The notes beneath the pieces were generated by a model. The model ran no database searches. It was not told where the DNA came from and saw nothing but the letters and a program-made list of their open reading frames with translations. From an uncultured Paraprevotella sp. (GTDB lineage Bacteria; Bacteroidota; Bacteroidia; Bacteroidales; Bacteroidaceae), in the NCBI GenBank assembly GCA_944319925.1, contig CALUFQ010000001.1, positions 45,935 to 109,934 on the forward strand: 64,000 bases of DNA, written 5' to 3'. Position 1 is the stretch's first letter; each line of letters opens with the position of its first letter. Below are positions 8,062 through 16,271 of the stretch, piece by piece. Position numbers and translations under genes: made by a program.

Positions 8062-8922
8062 TTATCCATAAATTATTTTTCCATTCTCGTCGCGATTCTC
8101 GTCGATGAACGACTTCTGGTACTGCACCATGCCGCGCAACGACATGCCCATGCTGGAGAATCCGCCGTCGTGGAAAAGGTTCTGCATCGTGACTTTCTTC
8201 GTCAGGTCAGAGAACATCACCACGCAATAGTCCGCACACTCGTCGGCACTGGCGTTGCCAAGGGGCGACATGCGGTCGCTGAAGTCATAAAGCCCGTCGA
8301 AACCCTTGATGCCGCCACCGGCCGTGGTGAAGGTGGGCGACTGCGAGATGGTGTTCACGCGCACCCCTTTTTCGCGCCCGTAAATGTAACCGAAACTACG
8401 TGCGATGGACTCCAGCAGCGACTTGGCATCGGCCATGTCGTTGTAGCCGAAGAACGTGCGCTGGGCGGCCACGTAGCTCAAGGCCAAGATGGAACCATTC
8501 TCGGCGATGGCATCCAGTTTTTTTGCCGTCTGTATCATCTTGTGGAACGAGATGGCGGAAATATCCAGCGTTTTGTTCAACAAATCATAATCCAAGTCAT
8601 CATAAGTGCGCTTCTTGCGCATGTTGGCACTCATAGCCACGGAATGGAGCACAAAGTCGATTTGCCCGCCCAACGCCTTCTGCGCTTCCACGAACAGGTT
8701 CTCCAAATCTTCCAGCGAAGTCGCGTCGGCCGGAATGACCGTGGCATGCGTTTTCTCCGCCAATTCGGCAATCGTGCCCATCCGGCAGGCCACCGGGGTG
8801 TTGGTCAGCACAATCTGTGCACCTTCTTCCACGGCGCGTTCCGCCACTTTCCACGCGATGGAAGCGTCGTTCAACGCCCCGAAAATGATGCCGCGCTTGC
8901 CTTTCAATAAGTTGTAAGCCAT
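8062..8922 (-). CDS. fabI: Enoyl-[acyl-carrier-protein] reductase (NADH), FabI
   Basis: 286-residue short-chain dehydrogenase-type enoyl-ACP reductase, the last step of each fatty-acid elongation cycle. N-terminal GKRGIIFGALNDASIAWKVA is the divergent FabI nucleotide-binding site; the catalytic Tyr-x6-Lys is seen in YNDMADAK; SQSPTFTTAGGGIKGF and LFHDGGFSSMGM are FabI-like. The frame is open 15 codons upstream, but the -7 box at 8965-8972 lies within that extension, so the ATG at 8922 is preferred. Single-gene unit with its own promoter and terminator. A FabI-type enzyme predicts triclosan sensitivity (family knowledge). Confidence 0.96.
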   Translation of the reverse strand: MAYNLLKGKRGIIFGALNDASIAWKVAERAVEEGAQIVLTNTPVACRMGTIAELAEKTHATVIPADATSLEDLENLFVEAQKALGGQIDFVLHSVAMSANMRKKRTYDDLDYDLLNKTLDISAISFHKMIQTAKKLDAIAENGSILALSYVAAQRTFFGYNDMADAKSLLESIARSFGYIYGREKGVRVNTISQSPTFTTAGGGIKGFDGLYDFSDRMSPLGNASADECADYCVVMFSDLTKKVTMQNLFHDGGFSSMGMSLRGMVQYQKSFIDENRDENGKIIYG

Positions 8923-8964
8923 AAAATTCAGATTTAAACGATAAATATCGTTGGTTTCATGGCG

Positions 8965-8972
8965 CAAAGGTA
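8965..8972 (-). promoter_or_regulatory. Predicted -7 element of fabI
   Basis: On the minus strand TACCTTTG, an exact TAnnTTTG match, 42 bases upstream of the chosen ATG. No convincing -33 box seen. Confidence 0.65.
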
Positions 8973-9050
8973 CGAATATTTTCGCATTCTTCCCGCCTTT
9001 CCCTGCAAAAACACGCCCAAAGAGGGGCTATTTGGAACTGTACAACCCTG

Positions 9051-10301
9051 TTATTCCCCGCCATCCTGGGATTCAAAACAATTGTAGAATCCCGAACGCC
9101 AGAAACCCGCATCGCGATACCATCGTAAAGTGGTGAAAAAGTTCATTTGGTCTCTTTCCAAATAAAAAGGATAGCGGGATGGGACATAGGTATTCAACCC
9201 ACAATAAGCACCCTCCTTGATGGGAATCGTCAAATAGTAAGGATAATTGCTACAAGAAGCGTATTCCCCGTGCGCCTCATAGACGACCGCCTTGTCCAAC
9301 ACGGCCCGGACTTTGGCCGCGTATGGGTTGTCGCCTCCCAGGCTGTCCACCCATTCCCCGAAATCATACAACGCATAGCCGTTCTCGAAATGTTGAAGGT
9401 CAGCCCGGTCCAAATATGCCGGACGCGCCTGCACCAAGGGCGACTGGAAAAGGGAATCCATATACAAGGCCAAAGAATCCATACAGGACAAGTCCGTGAC
9501 GCAGATGGAGGCAAAATCATCCCATTCCACATCATTGGAACGGTAATAGTCCATGTATGCCTGCCCCGTCCGTGACAAGCCCTCGGCATCCATCCGCACC
9601 AAGTCCACCAGCATCTCGTCGTATGGGAAACCTGAAGCTATCACCGAATTAGGCGCGGCAAGGAAATAACGGGCGCAGTCCTTCAGCTCGTAAGCCGTCT
9701 CCACACTCCCCATCATGCAGGCATCAAACATAATCACATCCAAATATGGACAATCCGACAACGCCTCGCGCAAGTCCGTTACATTCATCGTGTAATGGCC
9801 AGAGCCCTCGTCGGAGCCCTCGTCGCCGAAAGCACGTTTGCCCGCCGTGTTGGAATGATACAGGCTACCATCTGCATGGGAAGAAAATGTCACCCCCCTC
9901 CGCGTGGCCGGATAGTTGGCAAAGACCTCCGTGAGCACGGCATGCATCACTTCCGGATCCACGGAATATTGGTCGGGATATGTCTTCACCGTTGTCTTTT
10001 GCACATTTCCGTTGCGGTCTTTCTCAAGCAGGTACAATTCAGGCGCAGCGTTCAGGTCGGCATAAACCAAAATGTTCGCATCCACGTCCGATGCCTCATA
10101 TCCGGCCATCAAGTCTTTTACATTCTCATCCAAACAAGAAGACAGGTTGTTTTGCCCCACCATATATAAAAGATAAGTGGCTTCTTGGGATGCCTTTCTT
10201 GTCGCCTGTTTTTCACCCACCCCATCCGAATCGTCATCACACGACACGAAGGCTGCGACAATACCACATAAAAGAACTGCAATCTTCACCGAACATTTCA
10301 T
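9051..10301 (-). CDS. Clostripain-family (C11) cysteine peptidase, lipoprotein
   Basis: About 416 residues. A hydrophobic signal ends at a lipobox-like AAFVSC followed by acidic residues, so the mature protein is probably a surface or periplasmic lipoprotein. The C11 catalytic pair is visible: His in FSSHADGSLYHS and Cys in MFDACMMGSVETAYEL; the N-terminal YLLYMVGQNNLSS is also family-like. C11 enzymes cut after basic residues and often self-activate. Candidate starts are 10310 and 10301; both lie just downstream of the promoter box at 10321-10328, and 10301 gives the more usual signal peptide. The frame extends further upstream, but across the promoter. Confidence 0.85.
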   Translation of the reverse strand: MKCSVKIAVLLCGIVAAFVSCDDDSDGVGEKQATRKASQEATYLLYMVGQNNLSSCLDENVKDLMAGYEASDVDANILVYADLNAAPELYLLEKDRNGNVQKTTVKTYPDQYSVDPEVMHAVLTEVFANYPATRRGVTFSSHADGSLYHSNTAGKRAFGDEGSDEGSGHYTMNVTDLREALSDCPYLDVIMFDACMMGSVETAYELKDCARYFLAAPNSVIASGFPYDEMLVDLVRMDAEGLSRTGQAYMDYYRSNDVEWDDFASICVTDLSCMDSLALYMDSLFQSPLVQARPAYLDRADLQHFENGYALYDFGEWVDSLGGDNPYAAKVRAVLDKAVVYEAHGEYASCSNYPYYLTIPIKEGAYCGLNTYVPSRYPFYLERDQMNFFTTLRWYRDAGFWRSGFYNCFESQDGGE

Positions 10302-10319
10302 AAATCTCATCTTAGTGCT

Positions 10320-10371
10320 ACAAAGATAATGCAAACCGAGCGCAGGACAAAACAAATTGATTTGTTTTTCA
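10320..10371 (-). promoter_or_regulatory. 52-bp promoter repeat, copy 1 (drives the C11 peptidase)
   Basis: On the minus strand it carries TTTG (10348-10351), 19 bases, then TATCTTTG (10321-10328): an ideal Bacteroidetes sigma-AB promoter. A palindrome, AAACAAATtgATTTGTTT, covers the -33 side. Identical over 52 bases to 11098-11149. Confidence 0.85.
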
Positions 10372-10437
10372 GGAAAAGAAAGTCAGCCCCGATATAATGC
10401 AAAACAAAGAATCGTAAAAAGAAGTTTTCGCTAGGAA

Positions 10438-10854
10438 TTACATCCGTCCTATGTCTTCCATGAATTGCTCAAGACGGATGACACAGACTTTGGGAAACGC
10501 GATTTTTTCCAACACACGGAAATGGGCATCCTCACTTACAATATAATCAGCACCAGCAATAATAGCGCAATCTACAAATTTGTTGTCATCCGGGTCTTGT
10601 TCAATAAGCCGAAAATGAAACCGGGAATCAAAAAAACGTGTAAACGGACTGTGGGCTATCGCGTGAACAATGTTATGTGCTACAGGCGCATTAGCCACCC
10701 TCCCTATGATTTCTTCGCATTCATCAAGTATCTCATTACTTACGCAAAGCAAGTATTTCCCTTCTCGAAAAGCTTGCCATGCAAGGCGATACGAGCCATG
10801 TACCGACAACATCTGCACCAAGCAATTGGTGTCCAATACGATATGACGTTTCAT
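10438..10854 (-). CDS. PIN-domain toxin (putative toxin-antitoxin ribonuclease)
   Basis: 138-residue PIN-domain protein: VLDTNCLVQML at the N terminus (first Asp), ILDECEEI (Glu), DPDDNKFVDCAIIAGADYIVS with the second Asp group, then VLEKIAFPKV. This is the layout of the 'putative toxin-antitoxin system toxin component, PIN family'. Expected activity is Mg-dependent RNA cleavage. Its ATG overlaps the stop of the upstream small gene by four bases (ATGA), the common antitoxin-toxin arrangement. Together they are a type II toxin-antitoxin pair; target unknown. Confidence 0.88.
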   Translation of the reverse strand: MKRHIVLDTNCLVQMLSVHGSYRLAWQAFREGKYLLCVSNEILDECEEIIGRVANAPVAHNIVHAIAHSPFTRFFDSRFHFRLIEQDPDDNKFVDCAIIAGADYIVSEDAHFRVLEKIAFPKVCVIRLEQFMEDIGRM

Positions 10855-11072
10855 TGTTTGTAAGGTGTGCGATAATGAGCATTATGCAAATCTTCCAGCG
10901 TTTGTTCATTCCACTGCCCATTCTGCCACAATTTATCCAACTCTTCATCTGCACGCCGAGCAAAGAACTCAGATATAACATATTTTAGGGCATTAAGCTC
11001 TTCCTCACTATTTACCCCCGCCATCAAATCAAGCAGTTCTATTTGGGCTTTATTAAATACAGTCCTCTCCAT
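10851..11072 (-). CDS. Putative antitoxin of the PIN module
   Basis: 73 residues (MERTVFNKAQIELLDLMAG...), acidic and largely helical, with the stretch SEEELNALKYVISEFFARRADEE split over two helices; the C-terminal part would wrap the toxin. It has no clear ribbon-helix-helix or AbrB motif. It is called an antitoxin from size, charge and the ATGA overlap with the PIN gene. The open frame runs further upstream through the promoter repeat, so the internal ATG at 11072 is taken as start, about 20 bases after the expected transcription start. Confidence 0.75.
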   Translation of the reverse strand: MERTVFNKAQIELLDLMAGVNSEEELNALKYVISEFFARRADEELDKLWQNGQWNEQTLEDLHNAHYRTPYKQ

Positions 11073-11097
11073 CTCTCTTTTGTTATTTGTTGTTGGG

Positions 11098-11149
11098 ACA
11101 AAGATAATGCAAACCGAGCGCAGGACAAAACAAATTGATTTGTTTTTCA
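11098..11149 (-). promoter_or_regulatory. 52-bp promoter repeat, copy 2 (drives the PIN module)
   Basis: Perfect copy of 10320-10371; -33 TTTG at 11126-11129, 19-base spacer, -7 TATCTTTG at 11099-11106 on the minus strand. Upstream of it (11150-11162) the text TGCCGAGGTGCAG continues a repeat often found before Bacteroides genes. Confidence 0.85.
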
Positions 11150-11249
11150 TGCCGAGGTGCAGCTTAGCTTATCAAAAGACAAATCTGCACACTGCAAAAA
11201 AACATAACAAGGAGCTTCCGTCAGGATACGCTATTACCCTGTATTTTCG

Positions 11250-11291
11250 GGAACTGTTCCTAATCTCGGAGATTTAACAACTGACGAATAT
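11250..11291 (+). repeat. 42-bp dispersed repeat, copy A
   Basis: Starts with the palindrome GGAACTGTTCC and ends TTTAACAACTGACGAATAT. Matches 50964-51005 with 3 mismatches in 42. Confidence 0.8.
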
Positions 11292-11340
11292 TCGTTTGTA
11301 ATCAAATGCCCTGCTTCCCCTCACTTGCCCGTGCGGAGAA

Positions 11341-11556
11341 AAACCCCTCCGCCTGCAGGGGAGGTGGCTCGAAGAGCCGGAGGGGTTTCCCACCCACGTA
11401 TCGTCCCGCAAAGGGAACAAAACGGCCATTATGGCCGCCGCAAGGGAAACAAAAGGGCATTTGGCCGCCGCACGGCGAACAGAAGGGGCGTTACGCCCCC
11501 GTGGGTGTGAGCCCCCCTCCGGCCCCTTCGGGGCTTGTCCCCCTGCGAGGCGGGAC
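11341..11556. repeat. Composite palindromic repeat (AGGGGAGGTGG family), long copy
   Basis: Left end AAACCCCTCCG...CGGAGGGGTTT (11341-11388) with GGCTCGAAGAGCC inside; right end carries the unit in the opposite orientation (GCCCCTTCGGGGC at 11522-11534). Between them are GGGGCGTtACGCCCC (11485-11499) and repeated GGCCG words. The two ends also share CCCACG / CGTGGG. Parts recur at 6108-6146 and 48507-48660. Confidence 0.75.
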
Positions 11557-11697
11557 AGTTCATTCCTGCCGGCTTCGACTGCCGACATTCACAAGTTTGT
11601 AAAAGCAGGAACTCTGTATCACTCAATTCCTCAATTCGTTTTTCCAGATGGTGTTAAATCCCCAAGATTCTGCCACCCCAAACACACTTCCTGCATG

Positions 11698-12702
11698 CTA
11701 TTCCGAAGGCACTACCGGCCAACCATCCTCATCCCATGCCATTTCCGCAAGGAACAACTTGCTGGCACCATCCGTCCGGCTGTAACCGTGTGCCATGAAA
11801 TAATCTTTCCCGTCGAAATGGTAAGCCGCGCTATGCCCAATGGCCACAAACTCCGCATTGCCACCTATAACGGGACTCCCGCCGCCTTGAGCCATGTCAC
11901 GCCCTTCTTTGTCCAAATAAGGGCCACAGATTTGCTTGGAACGTCCAACCACCACGTTGTAGTCGCTCTTCTTCCCACGACAACAGAAATCAAAAGAAAC
12001 AAACAGGTAGTAATAACCATCATGTTTGAATATAAACGGGGCTTCAACGGCATTGGCCCTGACACCGGGACTTGCATGCGGCCTGTCCGTGCGGCGCGAA
12101 GAAACCGTATAAAGTTTTTCCGGTTTACAGGTAGAAGACATGTCTTTCGTCAGCTGCACCAGTTGGATGCCATCCCAAAACGAACCGAACACCATCCACG
12201 GGGTGCCCGTCTCGTCAATGACCACATTGGGGTCGATGGCATTGTAATTGCCGCCCTCACGGGACGTGATGACCGCCCCCGTGTCCGTCCATGGTTCTGC
12301 ACTGTCCGGACTTAACGTGCTACGGTAAGCATGCCCGATGGCAGACGTGTTCTTTCCGAATGTGGAACAAGAATAAAAAATGTGGTACTTCCCGCCGGCA
12401 TAAAGAATGTCCGGAGCCCAAGTATGCCCCTTGTAACCCGGGACACTGTCCTTGGCCCACTGCGGCGCAACGGGAAAAACTTCACGGGAGAAAGTCCAAT
12501 CCTTCAGGTTTTTCGTGGTCATGGAAGAAATTCCCCATCCCGTGAAATACAAATAATATGTGTCTCCCTCCTTGGCCATGACAGGGTCATGCACCAAGGG
12601 TTCGCGCACCGTCTCAGCTTTTTCTTCCTGCGAAAAGCCCGAAACCCCAATACACATCAGAGCCCCCAAAAGCATGCAATGTTTCTTCATTCTGATTCTC
12701 AT
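11698..12702 (-). CDS. GH43 family arabinan endo-1,5-alpha-L-arabinosidase, secreted
   Basis: 334 residues with a signal peptide (KKHCMLLGALMCIGVSGFSQ). Five-bladed propeller glycosidase with the GH43 triad visible: base Asp in LVHDPVMAKEG, pKa-modulating Asp in NAIDPNVVID, acid Glu in NAVEAPFIF. FVSFDFCCRGKKSDYNVVVG and GHSAAYHFDG are typical of endo-arabinanases. It should cut alpha-1,5-arabinan into oligosaccharides in the periplasm or at the surface, supplying the arabinose operon at 38-48 kb. It follows the dus gene by 27 bases, at the end of the gyrA-led run. An alternative start is 12690. Confidence 0.87.
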   Translation of the reverse strand: MRIRMKKHCMLLGALMCIGVSGFSQEEKAETVREPLVHDPVMAKEGDTYYLYFTGWGISSMTTKNLKDWTFSREVFPVAPQWAKDSVPGYKGHTWAPDILYAGGKYHIFYSCSTFGKNTSAIGHAYRSTLSPDSAEPWTDTGAVITSREGGNYNAIDPNVVIDETGTPWMVFGSFWDGIQLVQLTKDMSSTCKPEKLYTVSSRRTDRPHASPGVRANAVEAPFIFKHDGYYYLFVSFDFCCRGKKSDYNVVVGRSKQICGPYLDKEGRDMAQGGGSPVIGGNAEFVAIGHSAAYHFDGKDYFMAHGYSRTDGASKLFLAEMAWDEDGWPVVPSE

Positions 12703-12729
12703 GTTTGCTTGTCAATAAAAACGCACATT

Positions 12730-13677
12730 TCACTTCTCTCCGGACAACAGATGGAACACGGCTTCGGTGTAGTCTGCCGTTTTCTGCGCCTTATGGATTT
12801 TCTTGTGCAACTTGCGGTCGGCATCCGGCAGCAGATATTCCCAAAAAGTCTTCATCTTCATCAGCAACTGCTTCTCGCCTCCTTCGAGCGTTTGGGCGTA
12901 GTGGTCGAACAATCCGGCATGGAACAGCCGCATGCGGGCCTGGCGTTCGGCTTCGCCCCAAGCTTTTCCGGCACGGTATTCCGCCGCCATCCACGGAGAT
13001 GCCAGCAATCCGCGCCCAAGCATGACCCCTCCCAACCCGGGCATCCATTCCGCCAATCGTTCGCAATCTTCCCGCGTCGCGACATCTCCATTATAAACCA
13101 CCGGATGCACACAACCTTCGGCAAAACGCCGAAAAGACTCGCGGTCGCATTCCCCTTTATACTGTTGCCGCCCGGTGCGGGCATGCACTGTCACACAAGC
13201 CAAATTCGCGACATTCAACACGGGCAACACGGCAAGGCATTCGTCCGGTTCTTCGTACCCTAACCGCATCTTGACGGAAAAAGACACGTCCGGATGGCGT
13301 TCCACGACTCGTAACACGTCGCCCACCTTTTCCGGGAAAGGCAAGATGCCGCAACCTTTTGCTTTTTTGGCCACAGCCGGGAAAGCGCACCCCATGTTCA
13401 AATCAATCCGGCGGTACCCCAAAGGAAGAATCTGTGCCAAAAGTTGTTCCGCCTCATTCAAGGAACCGGCCAATATTTGCGGGACGAGCATGGGCACATG
13501 ATTGTTTTCCGGCGATACATCGCGCAAATCTTTCCTCCGTATGCCGTCATGTTCCCAACGCACAAACGGCGTGTAATATGTTTCCACCCCTCCGAAATAC
13601 CGGTCGAAAAAGTTTCTGAAAGGGGCTTCCGTAATGCCCTGCATCGGTGCCATATAGATTTTCAAACGACGTTCCAT
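12730..13677 (-). CDS. tRNA-dihydrouridine synthase family protein
   Basis: 315-residue TIM-barrel FMN enzyme that reduces uridines in the tRNA D-loop. Seen: IYMAPMQGITEAPFRNFF (FMN site), IDLNMGC with the catalytic Cys, SVKMRLGYEEP, CVTVHARTGRQQYKG and VVYNGDVATREDCERL, and GVMLGRGLLASPW. The motif after the catalytic Cys reads GCAFP instead of the common GCP, and the following GxG region is KKAKGCG. The frame is open for another 112 codons upstream, but that part overlaps the TPR gene; the ATG at 13677 matches the family start. Which Dus subtype cannot be told. Confidence 0.92.
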   Translation of the reverse strand: MERRLKIYMAPMQGITEAPFRNFFDRYFGGVETYYTPFVRWEHDGIRRKDLRDVSPENNHVPMLVPQILAGSLNEAEQLLAQILPLGYRRIDLNMGCAFPAVAKKAKGCGILPFPEKVGDVLRVVERHPDVSFSVKMRLGYEEPDECLAVLPVLNVANLACVTVHARTGRQQYKGECDRESFRRFAEGCVHPVVYNGDVATREDCERLAEWMPGLGGVMLGRGLLASPWMAAEYRAGKAWGEAERQARMRLFHAGLFDHYAQTLEGGEKQLLMKMKTFWEYLLPDADRKLHKKIHKAQKTADYTEAVFHLLSGEK

Positions 13678-13682
13678 TTTCC

Positions 13683-14972
13683 CTATTCCTTCTCCTTTCT
13701 TTCCTTCAATGATTGCATGATGCCCTCCATTTCTTCGAACTTCACGCCCTCGTTCAAATACAAATAAACCTGATATAAAAGCGGTGCCCAACGCCTGGCC
13801 TTGTCTGGCAACAGGTTGCGCATGCGCTCCAAGGGCTTCCGGGCCTTGAAATAACAATCCAGCATGTCCATCCGCAGTTTCTGGTAATCCGCACTCCGCA
13901 AATCCATGCCCTGCATTTTCCCGGAAATTTCTTTCGCCATACTGCAATAAGCAAGTCCTTTGAAATAATTCGCTCCCGCATGCATGCTGTCCAACGTCAG
14001 GACCACGTCGCAATTGGCCACACAGGACGGATAATCATCCTTGCGCATGCAAGCCACGGCTTTCGCGTACCAAAACAAATGATTTTTCGGGTCATATTGT
14101 ATCATCCTGTCGGCAAAAAGTATGGACTCGTCATATCTCCCGTTCCGGTTCAAGTATTCCTCAAGGCTCATGAAAAAATAAGTGTGGTCGGGAAAATTCA
14201 AGATTCCTTTCTTCAAGGCTTGCAACCATTGCAACGTGTCGCCTTGCGACAAATAGGAACGACACAAATACTCCTGCACATATTGACGCTGGCCGTGGTA
14301 GCGCAATGCCGCAGGCACATAACGCACCACCTTTTCGTAATCGCCCACGCTGTAGGAAGCGGAAATCATCCAATAAGCCGCACGGAAATAAGTGGAATCT
14401 GCCTGGTCCAGGAAATCACGGCGCAACAAAGGATAACAGGCCGAAGACAAATACAAATCCAAAAAACGGCAAGCTTCGGCGTAATTCTTCTTGTGCAAAT
14501 AGAAACGCGCCCCGTTCAGCAAATTAGGACGATAAGCCAGCAGGCATTTGCGCGCCGGTTCGCGATATTTGTATTTCACCTTACCGCCTGCAGACGCCTC
14601 CACAGAATCGCACAGACGCATGTACTGGTACACCTTATATATACTACCATAATATAAGGCCGTGTCGTAGGCCCGCTTCAAATAGATCTTCTCATTCTCA
14701 ATGTCGTTGAAGCGGCATTGCACTTCAGCTGCGGTGAAATAAAGCGCGGCTTTCTTCCGGGTACTTTTTTCTGAAGGAACGGCTTCCAATAAGCTCTTCT
14801 CTGCCGCCGCCAAACGGTCGGCCACCTTCTTAGCTTCATTGCCATTCTCTTCATAGCGGGCATCCTTGATGGTTTTCCTAGCCTCGCGGACTACGTTCCC
14901 CCCGCTCGCCTCCACCACTGTGAAAGCAAGCATTCCTGCCACGACTCCAAGCAACAATCCGTTTTTCCTCAT
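13683..14972 (-). CDS. Exported tetratricopeptide-repeat protein
   Basis: 429 residues with a signal peptide (MRKNGLLLGVVAGMLAFTVVEA), so periplasmic or envelope-attached. Helical repeats fill the rest: units such as YFLHKKNYAEACRFLDLY-like, YSVGDYEKVVRYVP and ILFADRMIQYDPKNHLFWYAKA are TPR-like. It resembles the next gene upstream (15053-16246) in architecture, suggesting an old duplication. Its stop is 5 bases before the dus start. No catalytic motif; a role as scaffold in the envelope is only inference. Confidence 0.8.
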   Translation of the reverse strand: MRKNGLLLGVVAGMLAFTVVEASGGNVVREARKTIKDARYEENGNEAKKVADRLAAAEKSLLEAVPSEKSTRKKAALYFTAAEVQCRFNDIENEKIYLKRAYDTALYYGSIYKVYQYMRLCDSVEASAGGKVKYKYREPARKCLLAYRPNLLNGARFYLHKKNYAEACRFLDLYLSSACYPLLRRDFLDQADSTYFRAAYWMISASYSVGDYEKVVRYVPAALRYHGQRQYVQEYLCRSYLSQGDTLQWLQALKKGILNFPDHTYFFMSLEEYLNRNGRYDESILFADRMIQYDPKNHLFWYAKAVACMRKDDYPSCVANCDVVLTLDSMHAGANYFKGLAYCSMAKEISGKMQGMDLRSADYQKLRMDMLDCYFKARKPLERMRNLLPDKARRWAPLLYQVYLYLNEGVKFEEMEGIMQSLKERKEKE

Positions 14973-15052
14973 TCGTATCAAACCATAAAGGGATGATGCC
15001 CGTCTGAAACGCACACCATCCCTTGTTGTCCATTCGTCAAACTGTTACACCG

Positions 15053-16246
15053 TTATTGCCCACCGAGATAAGCGTCCATCTCTTTCTCTTTTTCCTTGTC
15101 GCCGAGGATATAGTAAATTGTCCTCAGGCGGGATGCCCATCTTTCCGGATTATCGGGTTCAAGTTCCTTGACTTTCAGGAAATAAGGTTCTCCTTTCTTG
15201 TACAAGTCCTTCACTTTGACGATTTCCGCGTCATACGCCTTTTGGGTCAGTTTCTTCTTTCCAATTTCCTCATTGACGGCATAGCCTTCGTTACAGCAGC
15301 AAACGCCGGCATTGTAATAGGCATCGGCGAATGTCGGGTCAATCTCCGCGCTCTTCTCAAAGAAAGGCAAAGCCTCATTGTACTTTTCCTGCCCGAACAA
15401 CACCACACCCTTGGAATAATTGGCAATCTTGTTGTTCGGATCTGCGGCCAAAAGCGCATCGGCAAAAGCCAATGCCTCGTCGTTCATTTTCCGTTCCGCA
15501 TAATATGCCAGCAAGTTTTGTGCAATAGCTTCATCTGCCGTGGCATATTTCTTGGAAGCGTCAATCCATTGGGCTGTGTCCCCGGTTTCCAACAACATCA
15601 TCAGGTGCAATTGCCTTACAGTCTTGGCTTCCTTGTCATACTCAAGAGCCTCGTTGATGTGCATCCCCACTTTGTCATATTCCTTCCCTTGGTAAGCAGC
15701 AAGACAAGCGTAATAGGCCACTTGGCGCTTGTCAAACACCGTGTCGTTCAACACCGCCGGTTCATTGGCCACCATCTTTTGTGTCTTCGGGAAGTTCAAC
15801 CAAGCATCATACGCCTTGTAGGCTTCCGAAAAGTTATGGTTTTGGAAATTGAATTGTCCGGCATACATGAGGAACGTGCGGAACTTCATCAGGTTCCCCT
15901 TGTTCTTTTCCACATATTCCTTATCCTCGTCGAACTCATTACATTTCTCGTAAGCGTCAAGACAAGCATACAAGTTTTTGACAAACTTTGCCGTATCCAT
16001 CGGTTGGTGAGCGGCAGCCTTGTTCAGTTCATCTGCAAAAAGACGCTGGTAAAGGTCACCTTGGGTGTTCCACGCCAAGGCCATGTCCTTCGTTTCCCCG
16101 CTAGTCAAAGCTTGTGTCAACAACGTTTGGGCTTCCGTAAAGTTGTTTTCGTCCATCAAGCCCTGCGCTTTCTTCACCAGCCTGTTCTGTGCGAACGCAC
16201 CGGTTGCGGCAACCAGCAGCGCGATTGATAATACATACTTTTTCAT
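15053..16246 (-). CDS. Exported tetratricopeptide-repeat protein
   Basis: 397 residues, signal peptide MKKYVLSIALLVAATGAFA. At least five TPR-type units are seen, best in KIANYSKGVVLFGQEKYNEA (about 275) and EIDPTFADAYYNAGVCCC, plus NFTEAQTLLTQAL near the N terminus. It begins 25 bases after the gyrA stop and is probably co-transcribed with it. Probably a protein-binding envelope protein; no known specific function. Confidence 0.85.
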   Translation of the reverse strand: MKKYVLSIALLVAATGAFAQNRLVKKAQGLMDENNFTEAQTLLTQALTSGETKDMALAWNTQGDLYQRLFADELNKAAAHQPMDTAKFVKNLYACLDAYEKCNEFDEDKEYVEKNKGNLMKFRTFLMYAGQFNFQNHNFSEAYKAYDAWLNFPKTQKMVANEPAVLNDTVFDKRQVAYYACLAAYQGKEYDKVGMHINEALEYDKEAKTVRQLHLMMLLETGDTAQWIDASKKYATADEAIAQNLLAYYAERKMNDEALAFADALLAADPNNKIANYSKGVVLFGQEKYNEALPFFEKSAEIDPTFADAYYNAGVCCCNEGYAVNEEIGKKKLTQKAYDAEIVKVKDLYKKGEPYFLKVKELEPDNPERWASRLRTIYYILGDKEKEKEMDAYLGGQ

Positions 16247-16271
16247 AACTTTAAAAATTAAAAGTTTTATA

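Larger units (their letters stand above)
11150..11697. other. Intergenic region rich in dispersed repeats
   Basis: About 550 bases between the toxin-antitoxin promoter and the GH43 stop. It holds one copy of a 42-base repeat (11250-11291) and a long composite palindromic repeat (11341-11556). No believable gene: the open frames here are Pro/Arg-rich readings of the GC-rich repeat. Confidence 0.7.

Noticed and set aside
11341-11556. CRISPR array
   Set aside because: The repeats are inverted and unequal, with no regular spacers and no cas genes in the window.
14990-15021. Hairpin AGGGATG...CATCCCT between the two TPR genes
   Set aside because: Stem is short, the loop long and there is no U run on the minus strand; too weak to list as a terminator.
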